From JAOUEA01 sp963825635 (GTDB taxonomy: Bacteria; Actinomycetota; UBA4738; HRBIN12), in assembly GCA_963825635.1 (NCBI GenBank), contig CAWGTU010000001.1, positions 744,001 to 808,000 of the forward strand: a DNA stretch of 64,000 nt, written 5' to 3'. The notes below the pieces were generated by a model. That model did no database searches. It worked only from the letters and a program-made list of their open reading frames with translations, and was not told the DNA's origin. Position 1 is the stretch's first letter; the number at the start of each line of letters is the position of its first letter. Positions 24,040-33,027 of the stretch are shown piece by piece. The translations under genes were made by a program, and so were the position numbers.

Positions 24040-25089
24040 ATGAGGAAGTTCAGGAAGCACGCTGGTCTGCTCGCCGCGACGCTCGCGCTCACGCTGGTCG
24101 CCGCGGCCTGCGGCGGTGATGACGGCGACGGCGACACGTCGGAGCCTGCCGCCGATCTGGAGGGTTCGATCGTGATCTCGGGCTCGTCCACCGTCGAGCC
24201 GGTCTCCTCGATCGTCGCCGAGATCTTCAACGAAACGAACCCCAACGTCGCGATCAGCGTCGACGGCCCCGGCACCGGTGACGGTTTCGAGCTCTTCTGC
24301 AGTGGCGAGACCGACATCTCCGACGCCTCCCGCCAGATCGAGCAGGAGGAGATCGATGCGTGCGCGGAGAACGGCATCGAGTACACGGAGCTCGAGATCG
24401 GCATCGACGGCATCGCCGTGATGACGAATCCTGAGAACGCCGGCGTGACCTGCCTGAACTTCGGCGACCTCTATGCGCTGTTCGGTCCGGAGTCCACCGG
24501 CATCGACACGTGGGCGGGCGCCGACGACCTGGCCAAGCAGGTCGGGGGCAACGGCGGGTTCCCCGATGCCCCACTCGAGATCACCGCTCCCGGTGAGGAG
24601 TCGGGCACCTACGATTCCTTCATCGAGATCACCGGGATGGAGGACGTCGCGATCGAGCAGGGCGTGCCGGAGGATGAAGCGGCGTCCCTCCGCACCGATT
24701 ACCAGCCCTCGCCGAACGACAACGTGATCATCACGGCGATGGAGGGCTCGCCGAGCGCCCTCGGCTTCGTCGGCTTCGCGTTCGCCGAGGAGGCTGGGGA
24801 CGCGATCAGGGAGATCGAGATCGACGGCGGCAGCGGCTGTGTGGCCCCGACGACCGAGACGATCGCCGACGGCTCATATCCGATCTCTCGTTCCCTCTAC
24901 ATCTACGTGAACAACGAGGCCGCGGCGCGGCCCGAGGTGGCGGCGTACGTCGACTTCTATCTGACGGACGACAGTCTCAACGGACTCGTTTCCGAAGTGG
25001 GGTACATCCCGATTCCAGCCGACCGGATCGAGACGACGCGTTCGGCGTGGGAGTCGGCCGCGGGAGCCACTGAAGCGTCGCCGTCGTGA
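24040..25089 (+). CDS. pstS: Phosphate-binding lipoprotein PstS
   Basis: Binds phosphate outside the membrane and hands it to PstCA; 349 residues. Signal peptide with lipobox LVAAAC followed by an acidic linker. The mature part has the family sequence IVISGSSTVEPVSSIVAEIF with the phosphate-contact Ser/Thr, the segment CSGETDISDASRQI, and APGEESGTYDSF. A good ribosome site (gaggagggg) precedes the ATG. It is first in pstSCAB-phoU and is preceded by PHO boxes; a strong hairpin separates it from pstC, which should keep binding protein in excess. Confidence 0.95.
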   Translation: MRKFRKHAGLLAATLALTLVAAACGGDDGDGDTSEPAADLEGSIVISGSSTVEPVSSIVAEIFNETNPNVAISVDGPGTGDGFELFCSGETDISDASRQIEQEEIDACAENGIEYTELEIGIDGIAVMTNPENAGVTCLNFGDLYALFGPESTGIDTWAGADDLAKQVGGNGGFPDAPLEITAPGEESGTYDSFIEITGMEDVAIEQGVPEDEAASLRTDYQPSPNDNVIITAMEGSPSALGFVGFAFAEEAGDAIREIEIDGGSGCVAPTTETIADGSYPISRSLYIYVNNEAAARPEVAAYVDFYLTDDSLNGLVSEVGYIPIPADRIETTRSAWESAAGATEASPS

Positions 25090-25123
25090 TCGGCGAGACT
25101 GCGCATCGATGACGACGGGAGGT

Positions 25124-25150
25124 GGGCCGGGCGGCGGAGCCGCCCGGCCC
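25124..25150 (+). terminator. Attenuating hairpin between pstS and pstC
   Basis: Perfect 12-bp stem (25124-25135 with 25139-25150) and a 3-nt loop, 34 nt behind the pstS stop. Probably a partial terminator that lowers expression of the permease genes relative to pstS. A TAAGGT element (25173-25178) before pstC could restart transcription. Confidence 0.65.
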
Positions 25151-25190
25151 TTCGCCCAGCCCGGAGCCGGAAGGTAAGGTACCCGCGACG

Positions 25191-26135
25191 ATGGCCACGA
25201 CGACCGGGGACGCCGGCATCTCGATCCGTTCCTTGCGGGGAAGCCCACGGCGGCGACGCAAGGAGGGGTTCGTTCGTTACCTTCTGCTGGCGGCCGCGAT
25301 CACCTCGATGGTCGTCAGCGTGGCGATCGTCGTCGCGCTCATGGGCAAAGCGATCGGCTTCCTCACCAACGTCGAGCTGGGCGAGCTGTGGACGGCGGGA
25401 TGGCGCCCCCGCAACGGCCAGTTCGATGTCTTGACGATCTTCATCGGCACCATCGAGGTGTCTCTCATCGCCATGGTGATCGCGACCCCGCTGGGGCTGG
25501 GTGCAGCGATGTACCTGTCGGAGTACGCGAGCCCGAGGACACGCCGGAGGCTGAAGCCCATCCTCGAGACCCTCGCCGGCATCCCGAGCGTCGTCCTCGG
25601 CTACTTCGCGCTCCAGGTGATCAATCCCGCGATCGTCCAGACCCTCTTCTCGTCGACGAGCACGTTCACGATCATGGCTGCCGGTATCGGGGTGGGGATC
25701 CTCACGATCCCGCTGGTGGCCTCGGTCGCCGAGGACGCGATGTACGCGGTCCCCAACTCGCTGCGCGAGGCCGCCTATGGCATCGGCGCCCGACGCCGGA
25801 CCGTGACCACGAAGGTCGTCTTCCCGGCCGCGGTGTCCGGCATCGTGGCCGCGTTGATCCTCGGGTTCTCTCGCGCGGTCGGAGAGACGATGGTCGTGGC
25901 GATCGCCGCGGGGGCGACGGGCGGTGCCACCCGTCACTGGAGTCCACTCGAGCCCGGACAGACGATGACCGGCGCCATCTCTTCCCTCGCGATCGGTTCG
26001 GACCAGGTGAAGAGTGCGACCGGACTCAATCCATTCGACTCGCTCTTCTTCGTCGGCCTGCTCCTGTTCCTCATGACCTTGATCCTCAACATGGTGTCCG
26101 AGCGATACGTGCGGAAGGTGCGGAAGGACTACTGA
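25191..26135 (+). CDS. pstC: Phosphate ABC transporter permease PstC
   Basis: Inner-membrane permease of the Pst system, 314 residues, with a cytosolic Arg-rich N-terminus (SPRRRRKEGF) and six membrane segments. The ABC-contact EAA-like loop is LREAAYGIGARRRTVTTKV, and the PstC-type sequence ETLAGIPSVVLGYFAL is present. The ATG at 25191 is preferred over 25122, because the upstream option would put the hairpin inside the coding region. It shares one base with the pstA start (TGATG). Confidence 0.93.
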   Translation: MATTTGDAGISIRSLRGSPRRRRKEGFVRYLLLAAAITSMVVSVAIVVALMGKAIGFLTNVELGELWTAGWRPRNGQFDVLTIFIGTIEVSLIAMVIATPLGLGAAMYLSEYASPRTRRRLKPILETLAGIPSVVLGYFALQVINPAIVQTLFSSTSTFTIMAAGIGVGILTIPLVASVAEDAMYAVPNSLREAAYGIGARRRTVTTKVVFPAAVSGIVAALILGFSRAVGETMVVAIAAGATGGATRHWSPLEPGQTMTGAISSLAIGSDQVKSATGLNPFDSLFFVGLLLFLMTLILNMVSERYVRKVRKDY

Positions 26136-27082
26136 TGGCGGCGATCGCACCCACCCGGACCGTGCAGAGCTCGGTCGAGCTGGCGCTTCGGGGCAAGAAG
26201 CGAGACCTGTACGGACGTTTCTTCGAGGCAGCCCTGCTGCTCTCCCTATTCCTCTCTCTTGCGATCCTCATCATCCTGCTCGGCACGGCGCTCTCCGATG
26301 CGTGGCCGGTCCTGACGACGAGGGCCGGAGACTTCCTCACGAGCAACGTGTCGCGTCTCGACAGCCGCGCCGGCGTTCGACAGGGCATCGTCGGATCCTT
26401 GATCCTGATCGGCTTCGTCGCCGCCGTGGCCTTGCCGCTCGGGATCGCGGCCGCGATCTACCTGCAGGAGTACGCGAAGGACACCCGGATCAACCGGATG
26501 CTCACCACGAACATCCGCAACCTCGCCGGCGTGCCGTCGATCGTGTACGGCATCCTCGGGCTGGTGATCTTCGTGCAGACCATGCGCTCGGTCACCGGGC
26601 CCGATACGTTCGGTCGAAGTTTCATCTCCGGAGGGCTTACGCTCGCCGTTCTCGTGCTCCCGATCGTGATCCTCATCACGATGGAGGCCCTGCGGGCGGT
26701 CCCGATGAGCATCCGGGAAGCCGCCTACGGCGTCGGCGCCACGCGCTGGGAGGTCGTCAGGAGCCACGTGCTCCCCTACGCGGCGGCCGGCATCTTCACC
26801 GGCGTGATCCTCTCGCTCGCTCGCGCGTTCGGTGAGACCGCCCCGCTGCTGCTGGTGGGGGCGGTGACCGGTTACCTCTCGAGTCCGACGGGGCGGTCCC
26901 CTCTCGAGATCCTGCAGGGCCAGTACACGGCTCTCCCGACACAGATCTTCTCGTGGTCGCGCCTCGCCGGCGAAGGCTGGAAGGCCAACACGGCCGCGGC
27001 GATCGTCGTGCTGCTCGTGATCATCCTCGTCGTGAACCTCGCCGCGATCCTGCTGAGGAACCGATATGAGCGAAAGTGGTGA
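26135..27082 (+). CDS. pstA: Phosphate ABC transporter permease PstA
   Basis: Second Pst permease, 315 residues, six membrane segments, EAA-like loop IREAAYGVGATRWEVVRSH and the PstA-type sequence NLAGVPSIVYGILGLVIFV. The ATG at 26135 overlaps the pstC stop by one base, so translation is coupled. The last 17 nt overlap the pstB start. It forms the heterodimeric channel with PstC. Confidence 0.93.
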   Translation: MAAIAPTRTVQSSVELALRGKKRDLYGRFFEAALLLSLFLSLAILIILLGTALSDAWPVLTTRAGDFLTSNVSRLDSRAGVRQGIVGSLILIGFVAAVALPLGIAAAIYLQEYAKDTRINRMLTTNIRNLAGVPSIVYGILGLVIFVQTMRSVTGPDTFGRSFISGGLTLAVLVLPIVILITMEALRAVPMSIREAAYGVGATRWEVVRSHVLPYAAAGIFTGVILSLARAFGETAPLLLVGAVTGYLSSPTGRSPLEILQGQYTALPTQIFSWSRLAGEGWKANTAAAIVVLLVIILVVNLAAILLRNRYERKW

Positions 27083-27962
27083 CCCCATGGATACGAGAGA
27101 CCTGACACCGGCGACCCCCGTCGCTGAAGATGGTCCGCAACTGATCGTGAAGCCGTCCGTCATCTCCGAAGCCGATGAGGCAGCCCGCGAGGTCGTGTTC
27201 TCCACGACCGACCTCGCCGTGTACTACGGCAGCTTCCGCGCCGTTCGTGACATCAACCTGCCGATCCTGAAGAACGAGATCACGGCGCTGATCGGACCCT
27301 CGGGGTGCGGCAAGACCACGTTCCTCCGCTGCCTGAACCGCATGAACGACCTCATCGAAGGGGCGAGGGTCGAGGGAAGGCTCTTCTACCACGGCGTCGA
27401 TCTCTACGACGAACAGGTCGATCCGGTCGAGGTCAGGCGCCGCATCGGCATGGTCTTCCAGAAGCCCAACCCCTTCCCGAAGTCGATCTACGAGAACATC
27501 TCGTTCGGACCGAAGATCGCCGGCTACAAGGGCAACATGGACGACCTGGTCGAGGAGAGCCTGACGAAGGCTGCGCTCTGGGACGAGGCCAAGGACAAGC
27601 TGAAAGAGTCGGGCCTGGCCCTCTCGGGCGGGCAGCAACAGCGGCTCTGCATCGCCCGGGCGATCGCCACGAAGCCCGACGTGATCCTGATGGACGAGCC
27701 GTGCTCGGCGCTCGACCCGATCGCCACCGCGAAGATCGAGGACCTGATGCAGGAGCTCGTGGCCGACTACACGATCGTGATCGTGACCCACAACATGCAG
27801 CAGGCGGCGCGCGTCTCCGACCGCACGGCGTTCTTCACGGTCGAGGTGCACGACGACGGCTCCCGCACCGGCACGATCGTGGAGTTCGACCGGACCGAGA
27901 CGATCTTCACGAACCCGAGTGACCAGCGGACCGAGGACTACGTGACGGGGCGGTTCGGATGA
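27066..27962 (+). CDS. pstB: Phosphate ABC transporter ATPase PstB
   Basis: Nucleotide-binding subunit, 298 residues, with Walker A GPSGCGKTT, Q-loop FQKPNPFPKSIYENI, signature LSGGQQQRLCIARAI, Walker B VILMDEPCSALDP and the switch His in VTHNMQQAARVSD. The N-terminal 40 residues before the ABC domain are somewhat longer than usual. The ATG at 27066 has gagga at 6-nt spacing; the ATG at 27087 is the alternative. It overlaps phoU by 4 nt. Confidence 0.96.
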   Translation: MSESGDPMDTRDLTPATPVAEDGPQLIVKPSVISEADEAAREVVFSTTDLAVYYGSFRAVRDINLPILKNEITALIGPSGCGKTTFLRCLNRMNDLIEGARVEGRLFYHGVDLYDEQVDPVEVRRRIGMVFQKPNPFPKSIYENISFGPKIAGYKGNMDDLVEESLTKAALWDEAKDKLKESGLALSGGQQQRLCIARAIATKPDVILMDEPCSALDPIATAKIEDLMQELVADYTIVIVTHNMQQAARVSDRTAFFTVEVHDDGSRTGTIVEFDRTETIFTNPSDQRTEDYVTGRFG

Positions 27963-28641
27963 CCAGAGAGACGTTCCACGAAGAGCTCGAGAAGACCGAG
28001 CTCGAGCTGCTGAGCCTCGGCGAGCTCGCCGGCTCCGCGGTGCAGCGCGCGGTCGAAGCCTTGGTGCAGCACGACGACGAGAAGGCACAGGCGGTGATCG
28101 ACGGCGATGACCAGATCGACGAGATCTACCTCAAGATCGACAGCGACGTGCTGCGCATGCTGGCGCTGCAGTCCCCGGTCGCCGAAGATCTGCGCTTGAT
28201 CTCGGCGATCCTGCACTGTGACCTGCACCTCGAGCGCATCGGCGATCAGGCGGTGAACGTCGCGAAGATGTACCTGCGCACGAAGGATGCTCGTGGGAGC
28301 GGATCGATGCGCCAGCAGACTCGAGGAGATGGGCACGCTGGTCGTCACGATGGTGCGCACGGCGATGGAGGCGTTCGGCCGCCGCGATCTCGACCTCGCG
28401 CTCAAGGTGCCGGAGATGGACGACCCTGTCGACCGCCTGAACCGTGCGACGCACCTCGAGGCCCTGAAGCTCGCCGACGACCCGACCCAGCTCGATTGGG
28501 GCCTGCACATGAACATGGCGGCCCGGGCGCTCGAACGCGTCGGCGACAACGCGGTCGACGTCGCCGAACAGGTCGGGTTTCATGCTGACGGGTGAGTTCC
28601 GCGAGTTCACCGACGCCTCGCACCCGGTGGTGATGGAGTGA
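27959..28641 (+). CDS. phoU: Phosphate regulator PhoU, two frameshifts
   Basis: PhoU links Pst activity to the PhoR kinase; cytosolic three-helix-bundle repeats. The first half reads MTRETFHEELEKTELELLSL to NVAKMYLRTKDA in one frame. The second half (RLEEMGTLVVTMVRTAMEAF to NAVDVAEQVGF) is in another frame, and the last 20 residues (TGEFREFTDASHPVVME) in a third. One surplus base in the GGG at 28295-28297 (or nearby) and one in the TTT at 28578-28580 explain both breaks. The repaired stop (28639-28641) then overlaps the GTG of the next gene by 4 nt, as expected for this operon. The repaired length, about 226 residues, is normal. Sequence errors are more likely than decay. Confidence 0.88.
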
Positions 28642-29387
28642 GCCTGATGCCGGAGGAGCGACCGCGCGATCCGGTCGATCACCCGGCGTCGACCGACCCC
28701 GCGACACACATCCTGATCGTGGAGGACGAGGAGTCGCTCGCGGACTCGGTCCGCTACAACCTCGAACGCGAGGGGTTCCGGGTCTCGGTCGCGACCGACG
28801 GACGACGGGCGATCGACCGGTTCCGGACGGAGCGGCCCTCGCTCGTGATCCTCGACCTGATGCTGCCGGAGATCTCGGGGCTCGACGTGTGTCGCACGAT
28901 CCGGGCCGAGAGCGACGTGCCGATCATCATGGTGACGGCCAAGGACTCCGAGGCCGACAAGGTGACCGGGCTGGAGCTCGGTGCCGACGACTACGTCACG
29001 AAGCCGTTCTCGGTGCGGGAGCTCGTCTCCCGGGTGCGGGCGCATCTGCGCAGGGCGAGCATGGGGGGCGAGCTTCCGCCCGCCGAGGATGTGGTGCGCG
29101 GGGGTCCGGTCGAGATGGACGTCGGCCGGCATGAGGTCCGCGTCCGGGGCGAGAACGTCGGCTTCCCGCCCAAAGAGTTCGAGTTGCTCGAGGCGTTCCT
29201 TCGCCGCAAGGACCGGTTGCTGACGCGGCTGTTCCTGATCGAGGAGGTCTGGGGGGCCGACTACGTCGGCGACACGAAGACCCTGGACGTGCACGTGAAG
29301 CGCATCCGGCAGAAGATCGAGGACGACCCCCACGACCCTCGCCACCTGGTCACCGTGCGAGGGCTCGGCTACAAGTTCCTGGAGTGA
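28638..29387 (+). CDS. OmpR-family response regulator (PhoP/RegX3 type)
   Basis: 249-residue response regulator: receiver domain (HILIVEDEESLADSVRYNLE; phospho-acceptor in LVILDLMLPE; Lys in DYVTKPFSVREL) and a winged-helix domain (FPPKEFELLEAFLRRKDRLL, TLDVHVKRIRQKIE, VTVRGLGYKF). All key residues are intact. It is the last gene of the pst operon and is the natural partner of PhoR, whose gene lies 5 kb away on the other side of the PHO boxes. It should bind those boxes and so control itself and its kinase. The GTG start overlaps phoU; an ATG at 28647 is possible. Confidence 0.92.
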   Translation: MSLMPEERPRDPVDHPASTDPATHILIVEDEESLADSVRYNLEREGFRVSVATDGRRAIDRFRTERPSLVILDLMLPEISGLDVCRTIRAESDVPIIMVTAKDSEADKVTGLELGADDYVTKPFSVRELVSRVRAHLRRASMGGELPPAEDVVRGGPVEMDVGRHEVRVRGENVGFPPKEFELLEAFLRRKDRLLTRLFLIEEVWGADYVGDTKTLDVHVKRIRQKIEDDPHDPRHLVTVRGLGYKFLE

Positions 29388-29436
29388 GCGCAGGGCGTTC
29401 GTCCTAGATCCAACGGGTAGTTGCGGGGGTCGGGCA

Positions 29437-29450
29437 ACGGTCCGTACGAT
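29437..29450 (+). promoter_or_regulatory. Promoter element of the ppk1 operon
   Basis: ACGGTCCGTACGAT, which includes a -10 (TACGAT, 29445-29450). TTGCGG (29421-29426) lies 18 bp upstream as a possible -35. The 11-mer ACGGTCCGTAC is identical to the one at the pucR promoter (52634-52644). Confidence 0.45.
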
Positions 29451-29461
29451 GAGAGCTCGCC

Positions 29462-31537
29462 GTGGATGCCCAGCCCTTCCCCGAGTCCGTGACGGCCACG
29501 ACCTCGCGGTTCATCAATCGTGAGCTCTCCTGGCTAGAGTTCGACTCGCGTGTGCTCGCGCTGGCTGAAGACCCGGCTCGGCCGCTGCTCGAGCGGGTCA
29601 AGTTCGTCGCGATCTACACCCAGAACCTCGACGAGTTCTTCCAGATCAGGGTGTCGGGTCTCGAGGAGCAGGTCGAGGCCGGGGTGACGGCCGTGACTCC
29701 CGATGGCATGAACGCCCATGAGCAGCTCGAGGCGATCCGCGAACGCGTCGTCGCGATGCAGGAACGCGCCGACGCGCTCGTGCTCGGCGATCTGTTGCCG
29801 GCACTCGAGAAGGAACGTATCCGGGTCGTGCATTGGGATCAGCTCGCCGAGGCCGACCGGGACTTCCTCGGGCGGCGCTTCCGTGAGCGCATCTTCCCGG
29901 TGCTGACCCCGTTGTCGGTCGACCCGTCGCACCCGTTCCCGTACATCTCCAACCTCTCGTTGAACCTCGCGGCCGCGATCCGAGACCCGCTCACGGGCGA
30001 ACGGCGATTCGCTCGGGTCAAGATCCCGCCCCTGCTTCCGCGGTTCACGGACCTGCCCGACGGCGAGCGGTTCGTTCCTCTCGAGGAGGTGATCGCGTCC
30101 CACCTCGACCAGCTCTTCCCGGGCATGGACATCCTCGGGGTGCACGTCTTCCGCGTGACCCGCGACGCCGATGTCGAGGTCGAGGAGGACGAGGCCGACG
30201 ACCTCCTCGCCGCGATCGAGACGGTGCTCCAGCGCAGGCAGCGAGGCGCCACCGCGATCCGGCTCGAGATCGACCCGACGATGAGCGACGAGATGCGGCA
30301 GTTGCTGATGCGCGAGCTCGGCGTCGACGAGTCGCAGGTGTACGTGGGGGAGTGGCTGCTCGCGCTGGGCGACATGTGGTTCTTCGCGCACCTCGACCGT
30401 CCGGACCTGAAGGACGAGCCGTGGACCCCGGTGACGCCGCCGGCCCTGCAGTCGGCTGAGGGCCCGGCCGACGTCTTCGAAGCGATCCGTCGAGGCGACA
30501 TCCTCGTGCACCATCCGTACGACTCGTTCTCGTCGTCGGTCGAGGCGTTCGTCGAACAAGCGGCGCGTGACCCCGACGTGCTCGCGATCAAGCAGACCCT
30601 GTACCGCACCTCGTCGGACAGCCCGATCATCCACGCGCTCGTACGCGCCGCCCAGGCGGGCAAGCAGGTGGTCGCGCTCGTCGAGCTGAAGGCGCGGTTC
30701 GACGAGCTGGCGAACATCACGTTCGCGAGGACGCTCGAGACCGCGGGGGTGCACGTCGTCTACGGCGTGGTCGGTCTCAAGACGCACGCCAAGACCTGCC
30801 TCGTCGTCCGCCGCGAGGGTGGCAGCGTCCGCCGGTACGCCCACATCGGCACGGGCAACTACAACCCGACCACCGCGCGCCTGTACGAGGACCTCGGCCT
30901 ATTGACCGCCGATCCCGACCTCGGCGCGGACCTCACCGACCTCTTCAACCTGCTCACCGGGTACAGCCGCCAGCGCGAGTATCGCAAGCTCCTCGTCGCC
31001 CCGGTGACGATGCGTCCGGGGCTCGAGGCCCTGATCCGGCGGGAGATGTCCCACGACGACGGGTCGATCGTGCTGAAGATGAACAGCCTCGTCGACGCGG
31101 ACCTGATCGATGCGCTCTACGAGGCCTCTCAGGCGGGGGTGGCGATCGACCTGCTGGTGCGTGGCATCTGCTGTCTGCGTCCGGGGGTGCCGGGGCTGTC
31201 CGACGGAGTGACGGTCCGGTCGATCGTGGGCCGGTTCCTCGAACACTCGCGCATCTATCGGTTCGGGAGCGAGGCCCGCGGGTTCGACTACCTGATCGGT
31301 TCGGCCGACTGGATGCCGCGGAACCTCGATCGCCGGGTCGAGGCGCTGACACCGGTCGAGGATCCCGTCCTACGGGAGCGTCTGGACGAGATCCTGCGCG
31401 TCACCCTCGACGACGACGAGCTCGCGTGGCAGCTCGATCCCGAGGGCGCCTGGAGCAAGGTCGCGTCGACGAAGGGCGTCGACGCCCACCGCGTGCTCCA
31501 GGAGTTGGCGGTGGCACGCTCCGGCGGCGATCGGTGA
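29462..31537 (+). CDS. ppk1: Polyphosphate kinase 1
   Basis: Makes inorganic polyphosphate from ATP (reversible); 691 residues, full length. The N-terminal segment FINRELSWLEFDSRVLALAE and the two catalytic His are visible: His442 in GLKTHAKTCLVVRR, the autophosphorylated residue, and His595 in FLEHSRIYRFGS. AHIGTGNYNPTTARLYEDLG is also conserved. The start is a GTG, 11 nt behind a -10 element. It opens a three-gene operon with a CYTH-CHAD protein (GTGA overlap) and a MutT1-like protein. ppk1 next to mutT1 is also the order in Mycobacterium tuberculosis. No PHO box is seen in front of it. Confidence 0.96.
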   Translation: MDAQPFPESVTATTSRFINRELSWLEFDSRVLALAEDPARPLLERVKFVAIYTQNLDEFFQIRVSGLEEQVEAGVTAVTPDGMNAHEQLEAIRERVVAMQERADALVLGDLLPALEKERIRVVHWDQLAEADRDFLGRRFRERIFPVLTPLSVDPSHPFPYISNLSLNLAAAIRDPLTGERRFARVKIPPLLPRFTDLPDGERFVPLEEVIASHLDQLFPGMDILGVHVFRVTRDADVEVEEDEADDLLAAIETVLQRRQRGATAIRLEIDPTMSDEMRQLLMRELGVDESQVYVGEWLLALGDMWFFAHLDRPDLKDEPWTPVTPPALQSAEGPADVFEAIRRGDILVHHPYDSFSSSVEAFVEQAARDPDVLAIKQTLYRTSSDSPIIHALVRAAQAGKQVVALVELKARFDELANITFARTLETAGVHVVYGVVGLKTHAKTCLVVRREGGSVRRYAHIGTGNYNPTTARLYEDLGLLTADPDLGADLTDLFNLLTGYSRQREYRKLLVAPVTMRPGLEALIRREMSHDDGSIVLKMNSLVDADLIDALYEASQAGVAIDLLVRGICCLRPGVPGLSDGVTVRSIVGRFLEHSRIYRFGSEARGFDYLIGSADWMPRNLDRRVEALTPVEDPVLRERLDEILRVTLDDDELAWQLDPEGAWSKVASTKGVDAHRVLQELAVARSGGDR

Positions 31538-33027
31538 AGCTCGAGCGAGAGGCCAAGCTCGAGGTCGAGCCCGGGTTCCGGATGCCGGATCTCACCCCGT
31601 CCGACGGGGCGATCCACGGCGAGCGTGGCGCCACCGAACGCTTCGTCACGACGTACCACGACACGGACGATCTACGCTTGGTGCGATGGGGTGCTTCCCT
31701 GCGGTATCGAACGACCGAGGGGTGGACGGTCAAGCTGCCGCGATCCGTCGAAGGCGCGACGGTGGTGCGTGAGGAACACACGTTCGACGGTGGCCCCGGA
31801 CGCGCGCCGGCCGGCGCAGCAGACCTCGTCGAGGGGCTCGCTCGCGGGGCGGCCACGCGGCCGGTGGCGCGCCTGCAGACGATCCGCCATCGGACGCTGG
31901 TCAGGCGAGGGGCCGACGATGGTCCGCTGGCGGAGGTCGTCGACGACGAGGTCTCGGTCCTCGAGGGACGCCGGACGGTGGACCGGTTCCGTGAGGTCGA
32001 GGTAGAGATCGCCGAGGGGGCCGATCCGTCGGCGATCACCCCGATCATGGATCTGTTGACCGAGGCCGGCGCTCGGACCGCCGAGCCGCTCCCGAAGATC
32101 GTACGCGCGCTCGGGGAACGAGCCGTCGCGGCCCCCGATGTCGTCGTACCCTCCGTCGATCCCACCTCGACGGTCGCCGAGGTGGTTCGGTGGGCGATCG
32201 GCATGTCGACCCGTCGACTGATGCAGCACGATCCCGTGGTGCGGCTCGGGGTGGATCCCGAGGGGGTGCACCAGGCCCGGGTCGCTACCCGCCGGATCCG
32301 CTCCGACCTGCGGACCTTCCGGTCCTTGCTGGATCCCGAGTGGAGGGACGAGCTCCGCCGTGAGCTCGGATGGTTGGGAGCCGAGCTGGGGGGCGTCCGT
32401 GACTGCGACGTGCTGGGCGAGCGGCTCAGAGACGACGCGCTGCTCCTGCCCGACGACGACGCGACGAACGTGTCGAAGGTGCTCGACCGGCTCCGGGCGA
32501 GGCACGACGCGGCCCGGGCGGAGATGCTCTCCGCGATGCGGGAGCCGAGGTACGTGCGGCTGCTCGACGCATTGGTCGCGGCTTCGGCCGAGCCCCAGAT
32601 GCTGGCTGAGGCGGTCGGTGCGAGGGCGGCCGATGTGATGGGCGTGGTCATGGAGGCCCCCTGGGCGCATCTCAAGAAGCTGTGCGACGGGCTCGGCCCG
32701 GCCTCGGCCGACGCCGAGTTGCATGAGGCCCGCATCCGGGCGAAGCGCGTGCGCTATGCGGCAGAGGTTCTCTCGCCCGTCTTCGGCAAACCCGCTCGCA
32801 CGTTCGCGAGGCGGGCGGAGACGTTGCAACAGGTGCTGGGAAGCCACCAGGATGCGGTCATGGCCATCGCGTGGCTCCGGGAACAGGCGGGTGGGGCGAC
32901 CCCTCGCGTCGCGTTCACGGCCGGCCGGCTCGCCGGCATCGAGTCGACCGTGCGAGATGAGGCGCGCCGTGCCTGGCCGGACGCCTGGGCGGACCTGCGC
33001 CGGAAGCGCCTGAGGTTCTGGGAATGA
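31534..33027 (+). CDS. CYTH-CHAD domain protein
   Basis: 497-residue cytosolic protein with an N-terminal CYTH (triphosphate tunnel) domain and a C-terminal CHAD domain. The CYTH signature ExExK is at residues 4-8 (EREAK), with later strands VKLPRSVEGATVVREEHTF and VEVEIAEG. The CHAD domain (about 215-495) has the conserved His/Arg helix HQARVATRRIRSDLRTFRSL and ARIRAKRVRYAAEVLSPVFG, which in characterised CHAD proteins bind polyphosphate. The GTG overlaps the ppk1 stop, so production is coupled to the polymer-making enzyme. Likely a polyphosphate-binding or triphosphatase partner of PPK1. Confidence 0.9.
   Translation: MKLEREAKLEVEPGFRMPDLTPSDGAIHGERGATERFVTTYHDTDDLRLVRWGASLRYRTTEGWTVKLPRSVEGATVVREEHTFDGGPGRAPAGAADLVEGLARGAATRPVARLQTIRHRTLVRRGADDGPLAEVVDDEVSVLEGRRTVDRFREVEVEIAEGADPSAITPIMDLLTEAGARTAEPLPKIVRALGERAVAAPDVVVPSVDPTSTVAEVVRWAIGMSTRRLMQHDPVVRLGVDPEGVHQARVATRRIRSDLRTFRSLLDPEWRDELRRELGWLGAELGGVRDCDVLGERLRDDALLLPDDDATNVSKVLDRLRARHDAARAEMLSAMREPRYVRLLDALVAASAEPQMLAEAVGARAADVMGVVMEAPWAHLKKLCDGLGPASADAELHEARIRAKRVRYAAEVLSPVFGKPARTFARRAETLQQVLGSHQDAVMAIAWLREQAGGATPRVAFTAGRLAGIESTVRDEARRAWPDAWADLRRKRLRFWE

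Noticed and set aside
27959..28641. phoU as a true pseudogene.
   Set aside because: Both breaks are single surplus bases in short runs, the repaired stop restores the operon overlap, and all residues between are conserved. The same holds for gabT and the DUF255 gene.
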